64,000 nt of DNA. Origin: Microbacterium galbinum. GTDB taxonomy: Bacteria > Actinomycetota > Actinomycetes > Actinomycetales > Microbacteriaceae. This document shows positions 50,308 through 58,894 of the stretch, one piece after another. Where the stretch lies: positions 711,630 to 775,629 of the forward strand of contig NZ_CP078077.1 of NCBI RefSeq assembly GCF_023101185.1, written 5' to 3'. The position numbers were made by a program, and so were the translations under genes. Position 1 is the first letter of the stretch, and each line of letters begins with the position of its first letter. The notes below the pieces were generated by a model, which did no database searches, was not told where the DNA came from, and saw only the letters and a list, made by a program, of their open reading frames with translations.

Positions 50308-51284
50308 GCGCCCCGCTCCGCCCACCAGCGCGTGTACGCGTCGACCGCGTCGTCCCACGACCCCGGCACCCGATCGCGACCGTGCCGGGTCGACGCCGGG
50401 TCCGCAGCCGCTCGGCGCACCGCAGCGGCGAGATCGCTCTCGTCGGCGACCGTGAGGGTTCCCGGGCGCAGCGCCGCCATCTCGTCGATGTACCGGTTGC
50501 GCATCGCCACGGGGCGACGCCCCCACCCGATCCACGAGGCCAGAGAGCCGGAGGCCGAGACGTGCCGATGTGCGATCAGCGGCACCGAGACCGCCCGCCC
50601 GCGCCGTGCGATCTCGGCGTCGTCGAGCCACCCGGTCACATCGACGGCGACGCCCTGCGAACGGGCACGGCGGACGAACGCGGCGAGATCCTCGGCGTGC
50701 CCCTCCGAGGCGCGGCCGAGCACCGTCATCCGCTGCAGCCCCGCCGCGGCGGCCGCGCTCGCCGCCTCGTCGTGCCCCTTACCGGGGTAGAAGTACCCGA
50801 GCACGCCCACCGTGCCGTCGAGCTCGGCTCGCTCGTCGGTCGGCGCGGCGAGCACCTCGACGGGCAGCGGCACCCGCGCGACCGGCCCCGCCCAGACGTG
50901 CTCCTCCCGCAGCAGCGCGCTCTCGTGCGCGCTGTTGACGACGACTCCCCGGGCCGAGCGCGCGACGAGCGCGTAGGCGTCGCGGCGCCGGACGCGGTTG
51001 CGCGGACCATCCGACTCCTGCGGCACGTCGTGCAGCGTCACGCTGATCCGCAACCGCGCGGCGAGTTCGGTGAAGAGCCGGGAGGCCTCCTCCGGCGAGT
51101 CCGCCCACAGGCGATCGGTGAACTGGGCGTGCACCGTCGTGCCCGGATCGAGTCGGAGGAGGTCGGCGGGTTCGACGACCTCGACCTCGGGGTGCGCGGC
51201 GGTGACCGCGACGGCGAGGTCCCGCGAGTACACGGCGACGCCGTGGGTTCCCGGATGCGCGAGCAGGAGCGGTATCGCGCTCAC
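50304..51284 (-). CDS. Glycosyltransferase (GT-B, family 4-like)
   Basis: The 326-residue protein starts at GTG 51284, overlapping the WcbI stop as GTGA. LLLAHPGTHGVAVYSRDLA at the N-terminus and VGVLGYFYPGKGHDEAASAAAAAGLQRMTVLG in the middle suit a GT-B fold; the C-terminus has VPLIAHRHVSASGSLASWIGWGRRPVA in place of the usual EPFGL/E motif. It lies between the WcbI-like and GT2 genes with 4-bp overlaps on both sides. Sugar specificity is unknown. Confidence 0.82.
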   Translation of the reverse strand: MSAIPLLLAHPGTHGVAVYSRDLAVAVTAAHPEVEVVEPADLLRLDPGTTVHAQFTDRLWADSPEEASRLFTELAARLRISVTLHDVPQESDGPRNRVRRRDAYALVARSARGVVVNSAHESALLREEHVWAGPVARVPLPVEVLAAPTDERAELDGTVGVLGYFYPGKGHDEAASAAAAAGLQRMTVLGRASEGHAEDLAAFVRRARSQGVAVDVTGWLDDAEIARRGRAVSVPLIAHRHVSASGSLASWIGWGRRPVAMRNRYIDEMAALRPGTLTVADESDLAAAVRRAAADPASTRHGRDRVPGSWDDAVDAYTRWWAERGA

Positions 51285-52213
51285 GCGGCGCGCCAGACGG
51301 CGAGAAGCGGAGCGAGCCGTTCGACGGCCGCCCGCACGAACTCCGGACGGGCGGCGTACCACTCGCGGTGCGCGGCCTCCACCTCGTCGACGTCGAGGTC
51401 CGCCCCGTCGACGATCCAGTTCGCGCGCGGCTCCTCGGGGAGCGACCACGCCTCGACGACCTCGGGCTCGAGCGGGGCGCGCACGGCGGCGAGCAGCGGA
51501 CGCCCCGGGTCGGTCGGTCCGCCGGCGACGCCCAGGACGCGCAGCACGCGTTCGCCGAGCGGGAGCCAGACGGCGTTCCCGGGATGGTTGACGGTGCGCA
51601 TGTGATCGGCGGTGACATCGTCGAACAGATCGGAGACCGGGACATCGCAACGCGTCTCGCGGGTGCGCAGGACGTCGATCGAGGTCTCTCCGACAGCGCG
51701 CACCCTCGTCGGCGGCAGCGCGGCGGCGACCGGGATGCCCGCGGCTCCCGCCAGGGTGCGGATGTCGTGATACGGCACGAGCGGCGGATCCTCATCGATC
51801 CCGGGCACCCGGATCGCTGCCTGGAACGGATGCAGACCGGCGAACCGCACGGGCGGCAGGGTGACCACGCGAGCAGTGGTGGCCGCGGCGATCTGACGCG
51901 TCCCGAGGGGCAGGCCGCGATAGTCGTCGCGGATCGGCTGAGTGACCACCGTGTGCGCGGCGGCCACCAGCGTGTGCAGGCGCTCGGCCTCGTCGCCGCT
52001 CAGGTCGTGCACGGGTGGGACGCGCACGAATCGACGACCCGGCGCGTCCATCACCCAGCGCAGGGACTCTGCCTGGCAGTTGCCCACGACGACCCCGAAC
52101 GCCTCGGGCAGCGGCTCGAGGCCGAAGAACTCCGCGTAGTGCCGGCGACGCGCTAGCACCGCGGACCCGGCGGGCGCAACGGGCGTGCCCTTCTCGGCGA
52201 AGTCGATCATCAT
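51281..52213 (-). CDS. WcbI-family polysaccharide biosynthesis protein (putative acetyltransferase)
   Basis: The 310-residue protein contains FGVVVGNCQAESLRWVM near residue 40, the GNCQA motif that marks the WcbI family, and conserved blocks around VRFAGLHPFQAAIRVPG and TVNHPGNAVW. WcbI proteins are linked to capsule synthesis and bind coenzyme A. ATG 52213 or ATG 52210 is the start; a TATACG box 5 bases upstream suggests a leaderless transcript. It heads the minus-strand arm of the glycan cluster. Confidence 0.82.
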   Translation of the reverse strand: MMIDFAEKGTPVAPAGSAVLARRRHYAEFFGLEPLPEAFGVVVGNCQAESLRWVMDAPGRRFVRVPPVHDLSGDEAERLHTLVAAAHTVVTQPIRDDYRGLPLGTRQIAAATTARVVTLPPVRFAGLHPFQAAIRVPGIDEDPPLVPYHDIRTLAGAAGIPVAAALPPTRVRAVGETSIDVLRTRETRCDVPVSDLFDDVTADHMRTVNHPGNAVWLPLGERVLRVLGVAGGPTDPGRPLLAAVRAPLEPEVVEAWSLPEEPRANWIVDGADLDVDEVEAAHREWYAARPEFVRAAVERLAPLLAVWRAA

Positions 52214-52218
52214 ACGAA

Positions 52219-52226
52219 CGTATACC
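52219..52226. promoter_or_regulatory. Divergent -10 boxes in the middle of the glycan cluster
   Basis: TATACG on the minus strand (52224-52219) lies 5 nt before the WcbI-like start. TATACC on the plus strand (52221-52226) can serve the plus-strand glycosyltransferases. The two boxes overlap, so the arms would compete for or share RNA polymerase. No -35 boxes are obvious. Confidence 0.45.
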
Positions 52227-52266
52227 TTCGCCCCCCTGCTTCCTCCCCGCGGCTCTCACGGTCTCC

Positions 52267-53397
52267 GTGCGTGTGAGACACCTCGGTCCGGAGCATCCGC
52301 ACCCCCCGAGGAAGACCTCCATCGCCACCACGACCGAGCGCATCCGCGTCGCATCGATCCCCGCCGCCCATCCCTACGTGCACGCCATCAGCGACCCGCT
52401 CCGCGTTCAGGTCCTCCCGGACCCTCCGGTGCCCGGAGCCCCCTCCGGTCAGTGGTGGCCGCCGGTCGCGATGACACCCGGCTGGATCGACGACAACGCC
52501 GATGCCTTCGATGTGCTGCACGTGCACTTCGGCCTCGAGTCCTTCTCTCCCGCCGAACTGAGCGCGGCGCTCGACGCCGCCCGCCGGGCCGGGCGCGCGG
52601 TGGTGTACACCGTGCACGACCTCGACAACCCGCAGCTCGAGGCGCAGGGGCATCACCGAGCACTGCTCGACGTGATCGTCCCTGCAGCCGACCGCCTCCT
52701 CACGCTCACGGTGCCGGCTGCGTCCGAGATCGAGCACCGGTGGGGCCGCGCCAGCACGGTACTCCCCCACCCGACCCTGCTCACCGGCATCCCCGCGGCG
52801 AGCGCCGCAGCCTCCGACTCGCTCGCCGATGCCGTCCGCGTCGGCATGCACCTGCGCGATCTGCGCCCCAACATCGACGCCGAGAGGGCCGTCCACGCCG
52901 CGGTGCGCGCGGTGCGCCTGCTCGGTGACCACCGCGCCGTGCACGTCGACGTGCTGCTCAACGAGAGGGTCCGCGACGAGGCGACCGCCTTGCGGATCGC
53001 CGCCGCGATCGACGCTCCCCGCGTCGACCTGCGGCGCACGCCGCGGCTGTCGGATGCCGGGATCGAGCAGTGGCTACGCGGCCTCGACGTGTTCGTGCTT
53101 CCCTATCGGCACGGCACGCACTCGGGGTGGGTGGAGCTCTGCCACGACCTGGGCGTGCGCGTCGCTGGCACCGATGTCGGACACGTCGGCGCACAGCATC
53201 CGGCCGGTTTCTCGGTCATCGATCTCGACGACCCGCTCACGCTGGCGGATGCCGTGCGGAACACCCCGCTCACACGCGGTGACGAACGGGAGGCTCTCCT
53301 GCGTACACGCCGCCGCGAGCGACTGGCAGAGCGCGATGGCGTGCGCGCGGCGCACGCCGCGCTCTACGCGTCCGCCATCGCGGAGGTCTCGGCATGA
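52267..53397 (+). CDS. Glycosyltransferase (GT-B, family 4-like), start uncertain
   Basis: The protein has up to 376 residues from GTG 52267; GTG 52273 is equally possible, and neither has a good ribosome site. GAGGAAGACCTCC lies about 45 bp later, but no standard start codon follows it closely. The core has HVHFGLESFSPAELSAALDAARRAGRAVVYTVHDLDNP and VPAADRLLTLTVPAASEI, with LRGLDVFVLPYRHGTHSGWVELCHDLGV near the end, as in GT-B transferases. It is the first gene of the plus-strand arm and overlaps the next gene by 4 bp. Confidence 0.8.
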   Translation: MRVRHLGPEHPHPPRKTSIATTTERIRVASIPAAHPYVHAISDPLRVQVLPDPPVPGAPSGQWWPPVAMTPGWIDDNADAFDVLHVHFGLESFSPAELSAALDAARRAGRAVVYTVHDLDNPQLEAQGHHRALLDVIVPAADRLLTLTVPAASEIEHRWGRASTVLPHPTLLTGIPAASAAASDSLADAVRVGMHLRDLRPNIDAERAVHAAVRAVRLLGDHRAVHVDVLLNERVRDEATALRIAAAIDAPRVDLRRTPRLSDAGIEQWLRGLDVFVLPYRHGTHSGWVELCHDLGVRVAGTDVGHVGAQHPAGFSVIDLDDPLTLADAVRNTPLTRGDEREALLRTRRRERLAERDGVRAAHAALYASAIAEVSA

Positions 53398-54578
53398 CGC
53401 CGGTGAGCCCCCTGCGCATCCTGGTCGTCGCACCCGAGCGCCACGCGCTGCGCCAACCCCATCCCGGCGGCCTCGAGGCGGCGGTCTGGAATCGCGTGCG
53501 CTGGCTGCGGCGCCGCGGACACCGGGTCGAACTCTGCGCGGCTGCAGGGTCGGACTTCCTCGACGGCGTCCCGGAACTGCAGCTGCCGACCCCGCGCTGG
53601 CGACGCGAGTCCGACGTCTCCGACACCGACTACCCCGAAGGCCACCGGCGGCGGATGGCCGAGGCGTTCGACAGGATCCGCGTGCGACTCGAGCACGCGA
53701 TGACGCGGGTCGACGTCGTCGACAACCACAGCCTGCACGGCGCTCCGATCCTGTGGAGCCACGCCCCGGGCGTACCGGTGGTGACCACGCTGCACACTCC
53801 CCCGCTGCCCGAGATGGTGATCGCGGCGAATGCGCTGCCGGCATCCGCTCCGCACCGCTTCCTGGCCGTGAGCCAGTACACCGCGCGCTCCTGGTCGAGC
53901 GAGGGCGTCGACGCCTTCGTGTTCCCCAACGGGGTCGACACGACCCAGTGGCGACTCGGACCGGGCGGCGAGGACTGGGTGTGGTTCGGTCGGATCGTTC
54001 CCGAGAAAGCGCCGCACCTCGCGATTCTCGCCGCCCGCCGGGCGGGTGCGCGCATCCGACTGGCCGGCCGCATCGGCGACGAGGGCTACTTCGCCCGCGA
54101 GGTCGAGCCGCTGCTCGGCGCGGATGCGCTCTTCGTGGGTGCGCTGCGGCAGCAGGAGCTGTGCGACCTGGTCGGTTCGGCGGCGGTCGCCCTGGTCACC
54201 CCGATGTGGTCGGAACCGTTCGGCCTCGTCATGGCCGAGGCCCTCGTGACCGGTACCCCCGTGGCGGCTTTCGACTCGGGCGGGGCGAGCGAGGTGCTCG
54301 CCGGCCTGCCCGGCACGGCGGTCGTGCCCGCCGGTGACGTCGACGCCCTGGCCGACGCGGCCTCGGCTCTCGCACGGAGCTCGCGCCGGGACACCGTTCG
54401 TCGTCGCGTGCGCGAGGCGGCGACCGACCGCCACTCCCTCGCGCGGCGGCATCGCGAGGTGGAGCGGGCGATCTCGGTCGCCGCGCACAGCATTCCCGTC
54501 CCCGCAGTCCTGCCGAGTGCGCCGGCGGCGCTCGGGCTCGGCACCGTCGGCGATGCCGTCGAGGCGGTGGGCGCATGA
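53394..54578 (+). CDS. Family 4 glycosyltransferase
   Basis: The 394-residue protein is a clear GT4-type GT-B enzyme. HPGGLEAAVWNRVRWLRRRGHRV near the N-terminus is the usual glycine-rich acceptor region, VSQYTARSWSSEGVDAFVFPNGVDTTQW the linker, and EPFGLVMAEALVTGTPVAAFDSGGASEVL the nucleotide-sugar binding block with both glutamates. Its ATG overlaps the previous stop by 4 bp and its end overlaps the following gene by 4 bp. It probably adds a nucleotide-activated sugar to the same glycan as its neighbours. Confidence 0.92.
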   Translation: MTPVSPLRILVVAPERHALRQPHPGGLEAAVWNRVRWLRRRGHRVELCAAAGSDFLDGVPELQLPTPRWRRESDVSDTDYPEGHRRRMAEAFDRIRVRLEHAMTRVDVVDNHSLHGAPILWSHAPGVPVVTTLHTPPLPEMVIAANALPASAPHRFLAVSQYTARSWSSEGVDAFVFPNGVDTTQWRLGPGGEDWVWFGRIVPEKAPHLAILAARRAGARIRLAGRIGDEGYFAREVEPLLGADALFVGALRQQELCDLVGSAAVALVTPMWSEPFGLVMAEALVTGTPVAAFDSGGASEVLAGLPGTAVVPAGDVDALADAASALARSSRRDTVRRRVREAATDRHSLARRHREVERAISVAAHSIPVPAVLPSAPAALGLGTVGDAVEAVGA

Positions 54579-55591
54579 TCGGCTGGTACGTGCATCACCA
54601 CGGCTGGGGGCACGTGGCCCGTCTCCTCGCCGTGCGTCCGCACCTCGCCGATCCGGTCACCGTGTTCTCGAGCATGCCGCGGCCCGCGTCGCTCGACGAT
54701 CGCACGACCTGGGTGCAGCTCCCCTCCGACGCCGATCCGGTCGTCGACGCCGATGGCGTCGAGCGTCCGGCGCACGAGCTCGGCGACGTCACCGCGGGCG
54801 GAGCGCTGCACTGGGCCCCGGTGGGGCATCCGGGGCATCGGCAGCGCCTCGCGATCATCGCCGACTGGATCGCGCGCACCGACGTGGCCGCATTCGTGGT
54901 CGACGTCAGCGCCGAGGTGACCGCATTCGTGCGGCTGCTCGGTGTGCCGACCGTGGTCTTCGCCCAGCCGGGCGATCGGACGGATGCTCCGCACCGGCTC
55001 GCCTACGACCTCGCCGATCGCATCGTGGCGCCGTGGGCCGCGGGCACGATCCCGGCGCCGGGGCTCGTCCCTCACGAGGAACGGGTGCGCCGCGTGGGCG
55101 GCATCTCCCGTCATGCGGGTCGCTCGCGGCCCACGGGTACGGCGCCGAGCGGGGAGCGACGCGTGCTGTTCCTCAGCCGCACGCTCGACGACGAGCGCCT
55201 GCGCACGGTGATCGATCTCCTCGTCGCGGACGGATGGCGGGTCGAAACCGCCGGAGCACGCGAGGACGACCGGGTCGACGACGTCTGGCCGCTGCTCTCG
55301 CGCGCGTCCGTCGTCGTGAGCGCCGCCGGACAGAACGGGGTCGCCGACCTCGCGGCGGCGGGTGCGCGCGCCGTGGTCGTCGTGCAGGAGCGTCCGTTCG
55401 CGGAGCAGGAGCACACCGGCCGTACCCTGCGCTCCCGGGGGCTCGCCCAGGTCGCCGGCCACGATGCCGCGCCGGAGCACCTCGTCGAGCTCGTCCGCCG
55501 CGCGCTCGCATCGACGCCGGACTGGGGCGCCTGGCAGGTGGACGGAGCGGCGGCACGGGCGGCCGCCGTGATCGAGGAGGTACGCGCGTGA
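54575..55591 (+). CDS. MurG-like glycosyltransferase (GT28 C-terminal type)
   Basis: The 338-residue protein starts MIGWYVHHHGWGHVARLLAVRPHL, the histidine/glycine-rich opening of GT-B enzymes of the MurG/undecaprenyl-type group. The C-terminal half has VVVSAAGQNGVADLAAAGARAVVVVQERPFAEQEHTGRTL, the GT28-type donor-binding loop. It may transfer a sugar to a lipid or nucleotide acceptor. It shares 4-bp overlaps with both neighbours. Confidence 0.85.
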   Translation: MIGWYVHHHGWGHVARLLAVRPHLADPVTVFSSMPRPASLDDRTTWVQLPSDADPVVDADGVERPAHELGDVTAGGALHWAPVGHPGHRQRLAIIADWIARTDVAAFVVDVSAEVTAFVRLLGVPTVVFAQPGDRTDAPHRLAYDLADRIVAPWAAGTIPAPGLVPHEERVRRVGGISRHAGRSRPTGTAPSGERRVLFLSRTLDDERLRTVIDLLVADGWRVETAGAREDDRVDDVWPLLSRASVVVSAAGQNGVADLAAAGARAVVVVQERPFAEQEHTGRTLRSRGLAQVAGHDAAPEHLVELVRRALASTPDWGAWQVDGAAARAAAVIEEVRA

Positions 55592-56415
55592 GCATCCGCG
55601 TGGCCGTGATCACCCCGGCATCCGTCAACCGCCTCGCCCATCTGCACCGACTGCGACGGTTCCTGCGCGACGCGGTCGCGCCCGGCATCGAGTTGCTGCC
55701 CATCGAGGTCGGGTTGGATGCCGAGGCGCCGGGACGGTACGACGGCGCCGTGCAGGTGCACGTGCCCCCGGGGCGTCACGGCCTGCGCGTCGGCGCCGCG
55801 CGCAACGCCGCGGCGGAGGAGGCTCTCGCCCGCGGGGCCGAGCTGCTGGTCTTCCTCGACGTCGACTGCCTGCCCTCGCCGGGCCTGCTGCACCGGTACG
55901 CCGAGGCCGCCGCTTCTCTTCCGGACGGCATCCTGTGCGGGCCCGTCACCTACCTGCGCAGCGTCGAGCGCCCGCGCGAGCCCGACGAGCTGGCCGCGCA
56001 CACGCGTCCGCACCCCGGCCGTCCCGCCCCGCCGCCGGGGGAGATCGCCACCGCCCACCCCGCGGAATACGACCTTTTCTGGTCGCTGTCGTTCGCGGTG
56101 ACGCCGGCGACCTGGCGTCGGCTGGGCGGCTTCGACGAACGGTACGAGGGCTACGGCGCCGAGGACACCGACCTCGGTCGGCGCGCCCGCGAGGGCGGCA
56201 TCGCGCTGCACTGGGTCGGCGGGGCCGATGCCTACCACCAGTGGCACCCGGCGGGCACCCCGCCGTGGCGGCACCTCGACGACATCCTTCGCAACGGGGC
56301 GCTGTTCGCCGAGCGCTGGGGCGAGTGGCCCATGCGCGGGTGGATCGAGGAGTTCGTACGGGCGGGTGCCGTCGAGGAGCACGCGGGCGGATACCGTCGC
56401 ACGTCGCGGGCCTGA
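55588..56415 (+). CDS. Family 2 glycosyltransferase (galactosyltransferase-like)
   Basis: The 275-residue GT-A protein starts at GTG 55588, overlapping the previous stop as GTGA. The donor motif is FLDVDCLPSPGLL (DVD), and the late WSLSFAVTPATWRRLGGFDERYEGYGAEDTDLGRRAREGG block is typical of galactosyltransferase-type family 2/7C enzymes. It is the last gene of the plus-strand arm. No membrane helix is seen, so it acts in the cytoplasm or on its membrane surface. Confidence 0.9.
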   Translation: MSIRVAVITPASVNRLAHLHRLRRFLRDAVAPGIELLPIEVGLDAEAPGRYDGAVQVHVPPGRHGLRVGAARNAAAEEALARGAELLVFLDVDCLPSPGLLHRYAEAAASLPDGILCGPVTYLRSVERPREPDELAAHTRPHPGRPAPPPGEIATAHPAEYDLFWSLSFAVTPATWRRLGGFDERYEGYGAEDTDLGRRAREGGIALHWVGGADAYHQWHPAGTPPWRHLDDILRNGALFAERWGEWPMRGWIEEFVRAGAVEEHAGGYRRTSRA

Positions 56416-56506
56416 TCCTTCAGGACGGCGTCACCCGGGCTGGTGCACGGCGCATCCGAAGCGCAGTATCGAAGAAGGAGATACCCGGAACCGAGGAGAG
56501 GACGCC

Positions 56507-57052
56507 ATGGCCGCCGCAGCACCGCACCCACCCGCACCCGACGCACTGCTCGCCGACCTCGACGAGGCCGAGTGCTGGCGGCTTCTCGAGGCGACCGAAC
56601 TGTGCCGGCTGGCGTTCGTCGCCCCCGACGGACGTCCCGACATCCGCCCCGTCAACCACCTCGCCACGGGCCGCAGCATCTACGTCCGCTCGGCCTTCGA
56701 TGCGAAGTTCCTGGCGATCACGGCGCGCGCCGCGGTCGCTCTCGAGGTCGACGGCGAGAGCGACGACGCGTATTGGAGCGTCGTGGTGCGCGGCGAGGCC
56801 GAGCAGGTGACCAGCGAGGCGGAGCTGCACCACGTCGGGGTCGAGCACCTCGCCTCGTGGACGCCGACTCCGAAGCAGTTCGTCGTCAAGATCGTCGCCG
56901 CGACGGTGACCGGCCGCGTGTTCCCGAAGCGACCCCGCGTCTCGCTCCCCGTCTACGCCGTGCCCCTCACGGATGCGGCCCGGGCGCAGCATCGCACCGA
57001 ACGCGGCGAGCGCCCCTCCCCCATCCCGCATTTCGAGCCGCCGGCGTCGTGA
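56507..57052 (+). CDS. PPOX-class split-barrel flavoprotein
   Basis: The 181-residue protein starts at ATG 56507 with GAGGAGAGG upstream. ECWRLLEATELCRLAFVAPDGRPDIRPVNHLATGRSIYVRS is a standard N-terminal half of pyridoxamine 5'-phosphate oxidase-like split-barrel proteins, which bind FMN or F420. It differs from the PPOX protein at 19849-20475. It has its own leader of about 90 bp after the glycan cluster, so it is probably an independent gene. Its substrate is unknown. Confidence 0.87.
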   Translation: MAAAAPHPPAPDALLADLDEAECWRLLEATELCRLAFVAPDGRPDIRPVNHLATGRSIYVRSAFDAKFLAITARAAVALEVDGESDDAYWSVVVRGEAEQVTSEAELHHVGVEHLASWTPTPKQFVVKIVAATVTGRVFPKRPRVSLPVYAVPLTDAARAQHRTERGERPSPIPHFEPPAS

Positions 57053-57085
57053 GCGGGGCGTGATCCCCCGTCGTCCGGAGACGCA

Positions 57086-57113
57086 GAAGGCCCCCGATCT
57101 CTCGAGGGCCTTC
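57086..57113. terminator. Terminator between PPOX gene and alcohol dehydrogenase
   Basis: GAAGGCCC at 57086-57093 pairs with GGGCCTTC at 57106-57113, an 8-bp stem with a 12-nt loop between convergent genes. Confidence 0.75.
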
Positions 57114-57125
57114 CGGTGACGGGTC

Positions 57126-58172
57126 TCAGGGCACGATGACCGCGCGACCCCGGATGCTGTTCGAGGCGAGATCCTCGTAGGCCTTCGGGCCGTCGTCGAG
57201 CGAGTACGACTCGGTCTGCACGTGGATCTTGCCGGCGCGGGCGAGGTCGAGCACCTCGATCAGCTCGGAGCGCGAACCCCAGTACGGGATGCGCACGGCG
57301 GCGTCGTAGGCGATCGATCCGAAGCCGAGCGTCATGTTCCCGCCACCGATACCGACGATCGTGATGTCGGCCTCGAGCGCGGCGACGCTCTGCGCGAGGG
57401 CGATCGTCGGGTTCGCTCCGACGAAGTCGAACACGGCGTTGGCGCCGAGGCCGCCGGTGATCTCGCGGATCTTCTCGGCGGCGGAGGCGTCGCTGATCAG
57501 CACGTGATCCGCGCCGACCTCGGTGGCGAGGCGCAGCTTCTCGTCGTTCACATCGAGGGCGATGACGGTGGCGCCCGAGACGGACTTCAGGATCTGGATG
57601 CCGACGTGGCCGAGCCCGCCCGTGCCGATGACGACCGCGAAGGTGCCGGCGCCGAGCTTCGGGAGCGAGTTCTTGATCGCGTGGTACGGGGTGAGCCCGG
57701 CATCCGTCAGCGAGACGTTCTGCACGGGGTCGAGGTCGCCCAGCGGCACGAGATGGCGGGCGTCGTCGACGATCATGTACTCGGCCATCGATCCCTGGCT
57801 GCCGAGACCCGGAGGACGGATGCCTTCGGCGGCGGCGTTCGTGCAGTAGTTCTCCTTGCCCATCGAGCAGTTGTGGCAGCGACCGCAGCCCCAGGGCCCG
57901 TAGACGGCGACGGCATCCCCGACCTTGAGCGTCGAGTCGACACCCTCGCCGATCTCGTGCACGATGCCGGCGCCCTCGTGACCGAGCGTCAGCGGCAGCG
58001 GGTAGCCCTGCTCGAGGTAGTCCTTCTCGGGGAGTCCCATGACGTAGTCGTCCGAGTGGCAGACGCCACCCGCGGTGATCTTGAGCAGCACCTGACCGGG
58101 GCCGGGCTTCGGAATCGGGATGTCGACGACCACCGGGGGCTTGCCGATCTCGACGTAACGGAGGGCTTTCAT
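57126..58172 (-). CDS. NAD(P)-dependent zinc alcohol dehydrogenase
   Basis: The 348-residue protein starts at ATG 58172. The catalytic zinc site is GGVCHSDDYVMGLPEKDY and GHEGAG, the structural zinc loop is CGRCHNCSMGKENYC, and the nucleotide site is VIGTGGLGHVGIQILK. This combination resembles actinobacterial AdhA-type alcohol dehydrogenases of broad specificity. It stands alone, convergent with the PPOX gene, and is transcribed away from nothing closely related. The substrate is unknown. Confidence 0.9.
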   Translation of the reverse strand: MKALRYVEIGKPPVVVDIPIPKPGPGQVLLKITAGGVCHSDDYVMGLPEKDYLEQGYPLPLTLGHEGAGIVHEIGEGVDSTLKVGDAVAVYGPWGCGRCHNCSMGKENYCTNAAAEGIRPPGLGSQGSMAEYMIVDDARHLVPLGDLDPVQNVSLTDAGLTPYHAIKNSLPKLGAGTFAVVIGTGGLGHVGIQILKSVSGATVIALDVNDEKLRLATEVGADHVLISDASAAEKIREITGGLGANAVFDFVGANPTIALAQSVAALEADITIVGIGGGNMTLGFGSIAYDAAVRIPYWGSRSELIEVLDLARAGKIHVQTESYSLDDGPKAYEDLASNSIRGRAVIVP

Positions 58173-58258
58173 GTACTTCTTCTTCCTGGCGTCCGAGAGG
58201 TCTGCCGCGCGGTGCGGAGGCGTGGGCTCTCGAAACCGTCCCTTCCAGTATCCGCCCG

Positions 58259-58822
58259 TTACGCGTCGATCCAGTCGCGCATGTCGCTCCACACCGACGT
58301 CAGAGCATCCTCGAGCGGGATGTCCTCCGGCCCCTCGAGCCATCTGTCCATCGCGAGGTCGAAGCAGGTCACGGCGACGGCCGCCAACGTGTGCGACTGC
58401 TGAGCGTCGATGCCGCGCGCGGTCAGGGACTCTTCGATCGCCTGCCCGAGGTAGTGGCTCCGCAGGAGGTCGCGCTCGCGCAGCGCGGGTTCGCTGCGAA
58501 CGATGTTGCGCCGACGCGCGATCGGCTCCCGCCAGCCGTGGATGCCGCGGCACGCCTCCGTCAGCCCCGCCCGCACCATGGCCGCACCGCTGCTCTCCGC
58601 CGGGACGGACTCCATGAAGTCGCTCACGGCCTGGGGAAGCTCGCGGTCCCGGAGGAACAGGACATCGCGCTTGTCGGCGAAGTGGCGGAAGAAGGTACGA
58701 GTGGTCAGCCCCGCTGCGGCGGCGATCTGCGGGACCGTTGTTCCCGCGAAACCCTGACGCTCGAACAGCGACATCGCGGCGGCTTCGAGCCGGAGCGCAG
58801 CATCCGGTGACCATCGGGGCAT
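58259..58822 (-). CDS. TetR family transcriptional regulator
   Basis: The 187-residue protein has the TetR helix-turn-helix at residues about 14-52 (AAMSLFERQGFAGTTVPQIAAAAGLTTRTFFRHFADKRDVLF) and a ligand-binding C-terminal domain with an unusual tryptophan-rich end (DMRDWIDA). It is divergent from an MDR oxidoreductase, with a perfect inverted repeat in the gap. It likely represses that gene and itself until an inducer binds. Confidence 0.9.
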   Translation of the reverse strand: MPRWSPDAALRLEAAAMSLFERQGFAGTTVPQIAAAAGLTTRTFFRHFADKRDVLFLRDRELPQAVSDFMESVPAESSGAAMVRAGLTEACRGIHGWREPIARRRNIVRSEPALRERDLLRSHYLGQAIEESLTARGIDAQQSHTLAAVAVTCFDLAMDRWLEGPEDIPLEDALTSVWSDMRDWIDA

Positions 58823-58859
58823 GCACCCATGATGTCATGCCGTGCCATCAGGTGTACTG

Positions 58860-58880
58860 TGATGACACGAGATGTCATCA
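58860..58880. promoter_or_regulatory. Operator for the TetR regulator
   Basis: TGATGACA at 58860-58867 and TGTCATCA at 58873-58880 are a perfect 8-bp inverted repeat with a 5-bp spacer. A related element CATGATGTCATG lies at 58828-58839, six bp from the TetR start. Both are in the 72-bp divergent gap before the oxidoreductase gene. Confidence 0.75.
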
Positions 58881-58894
58881 ATCGCGGAGAGCGG

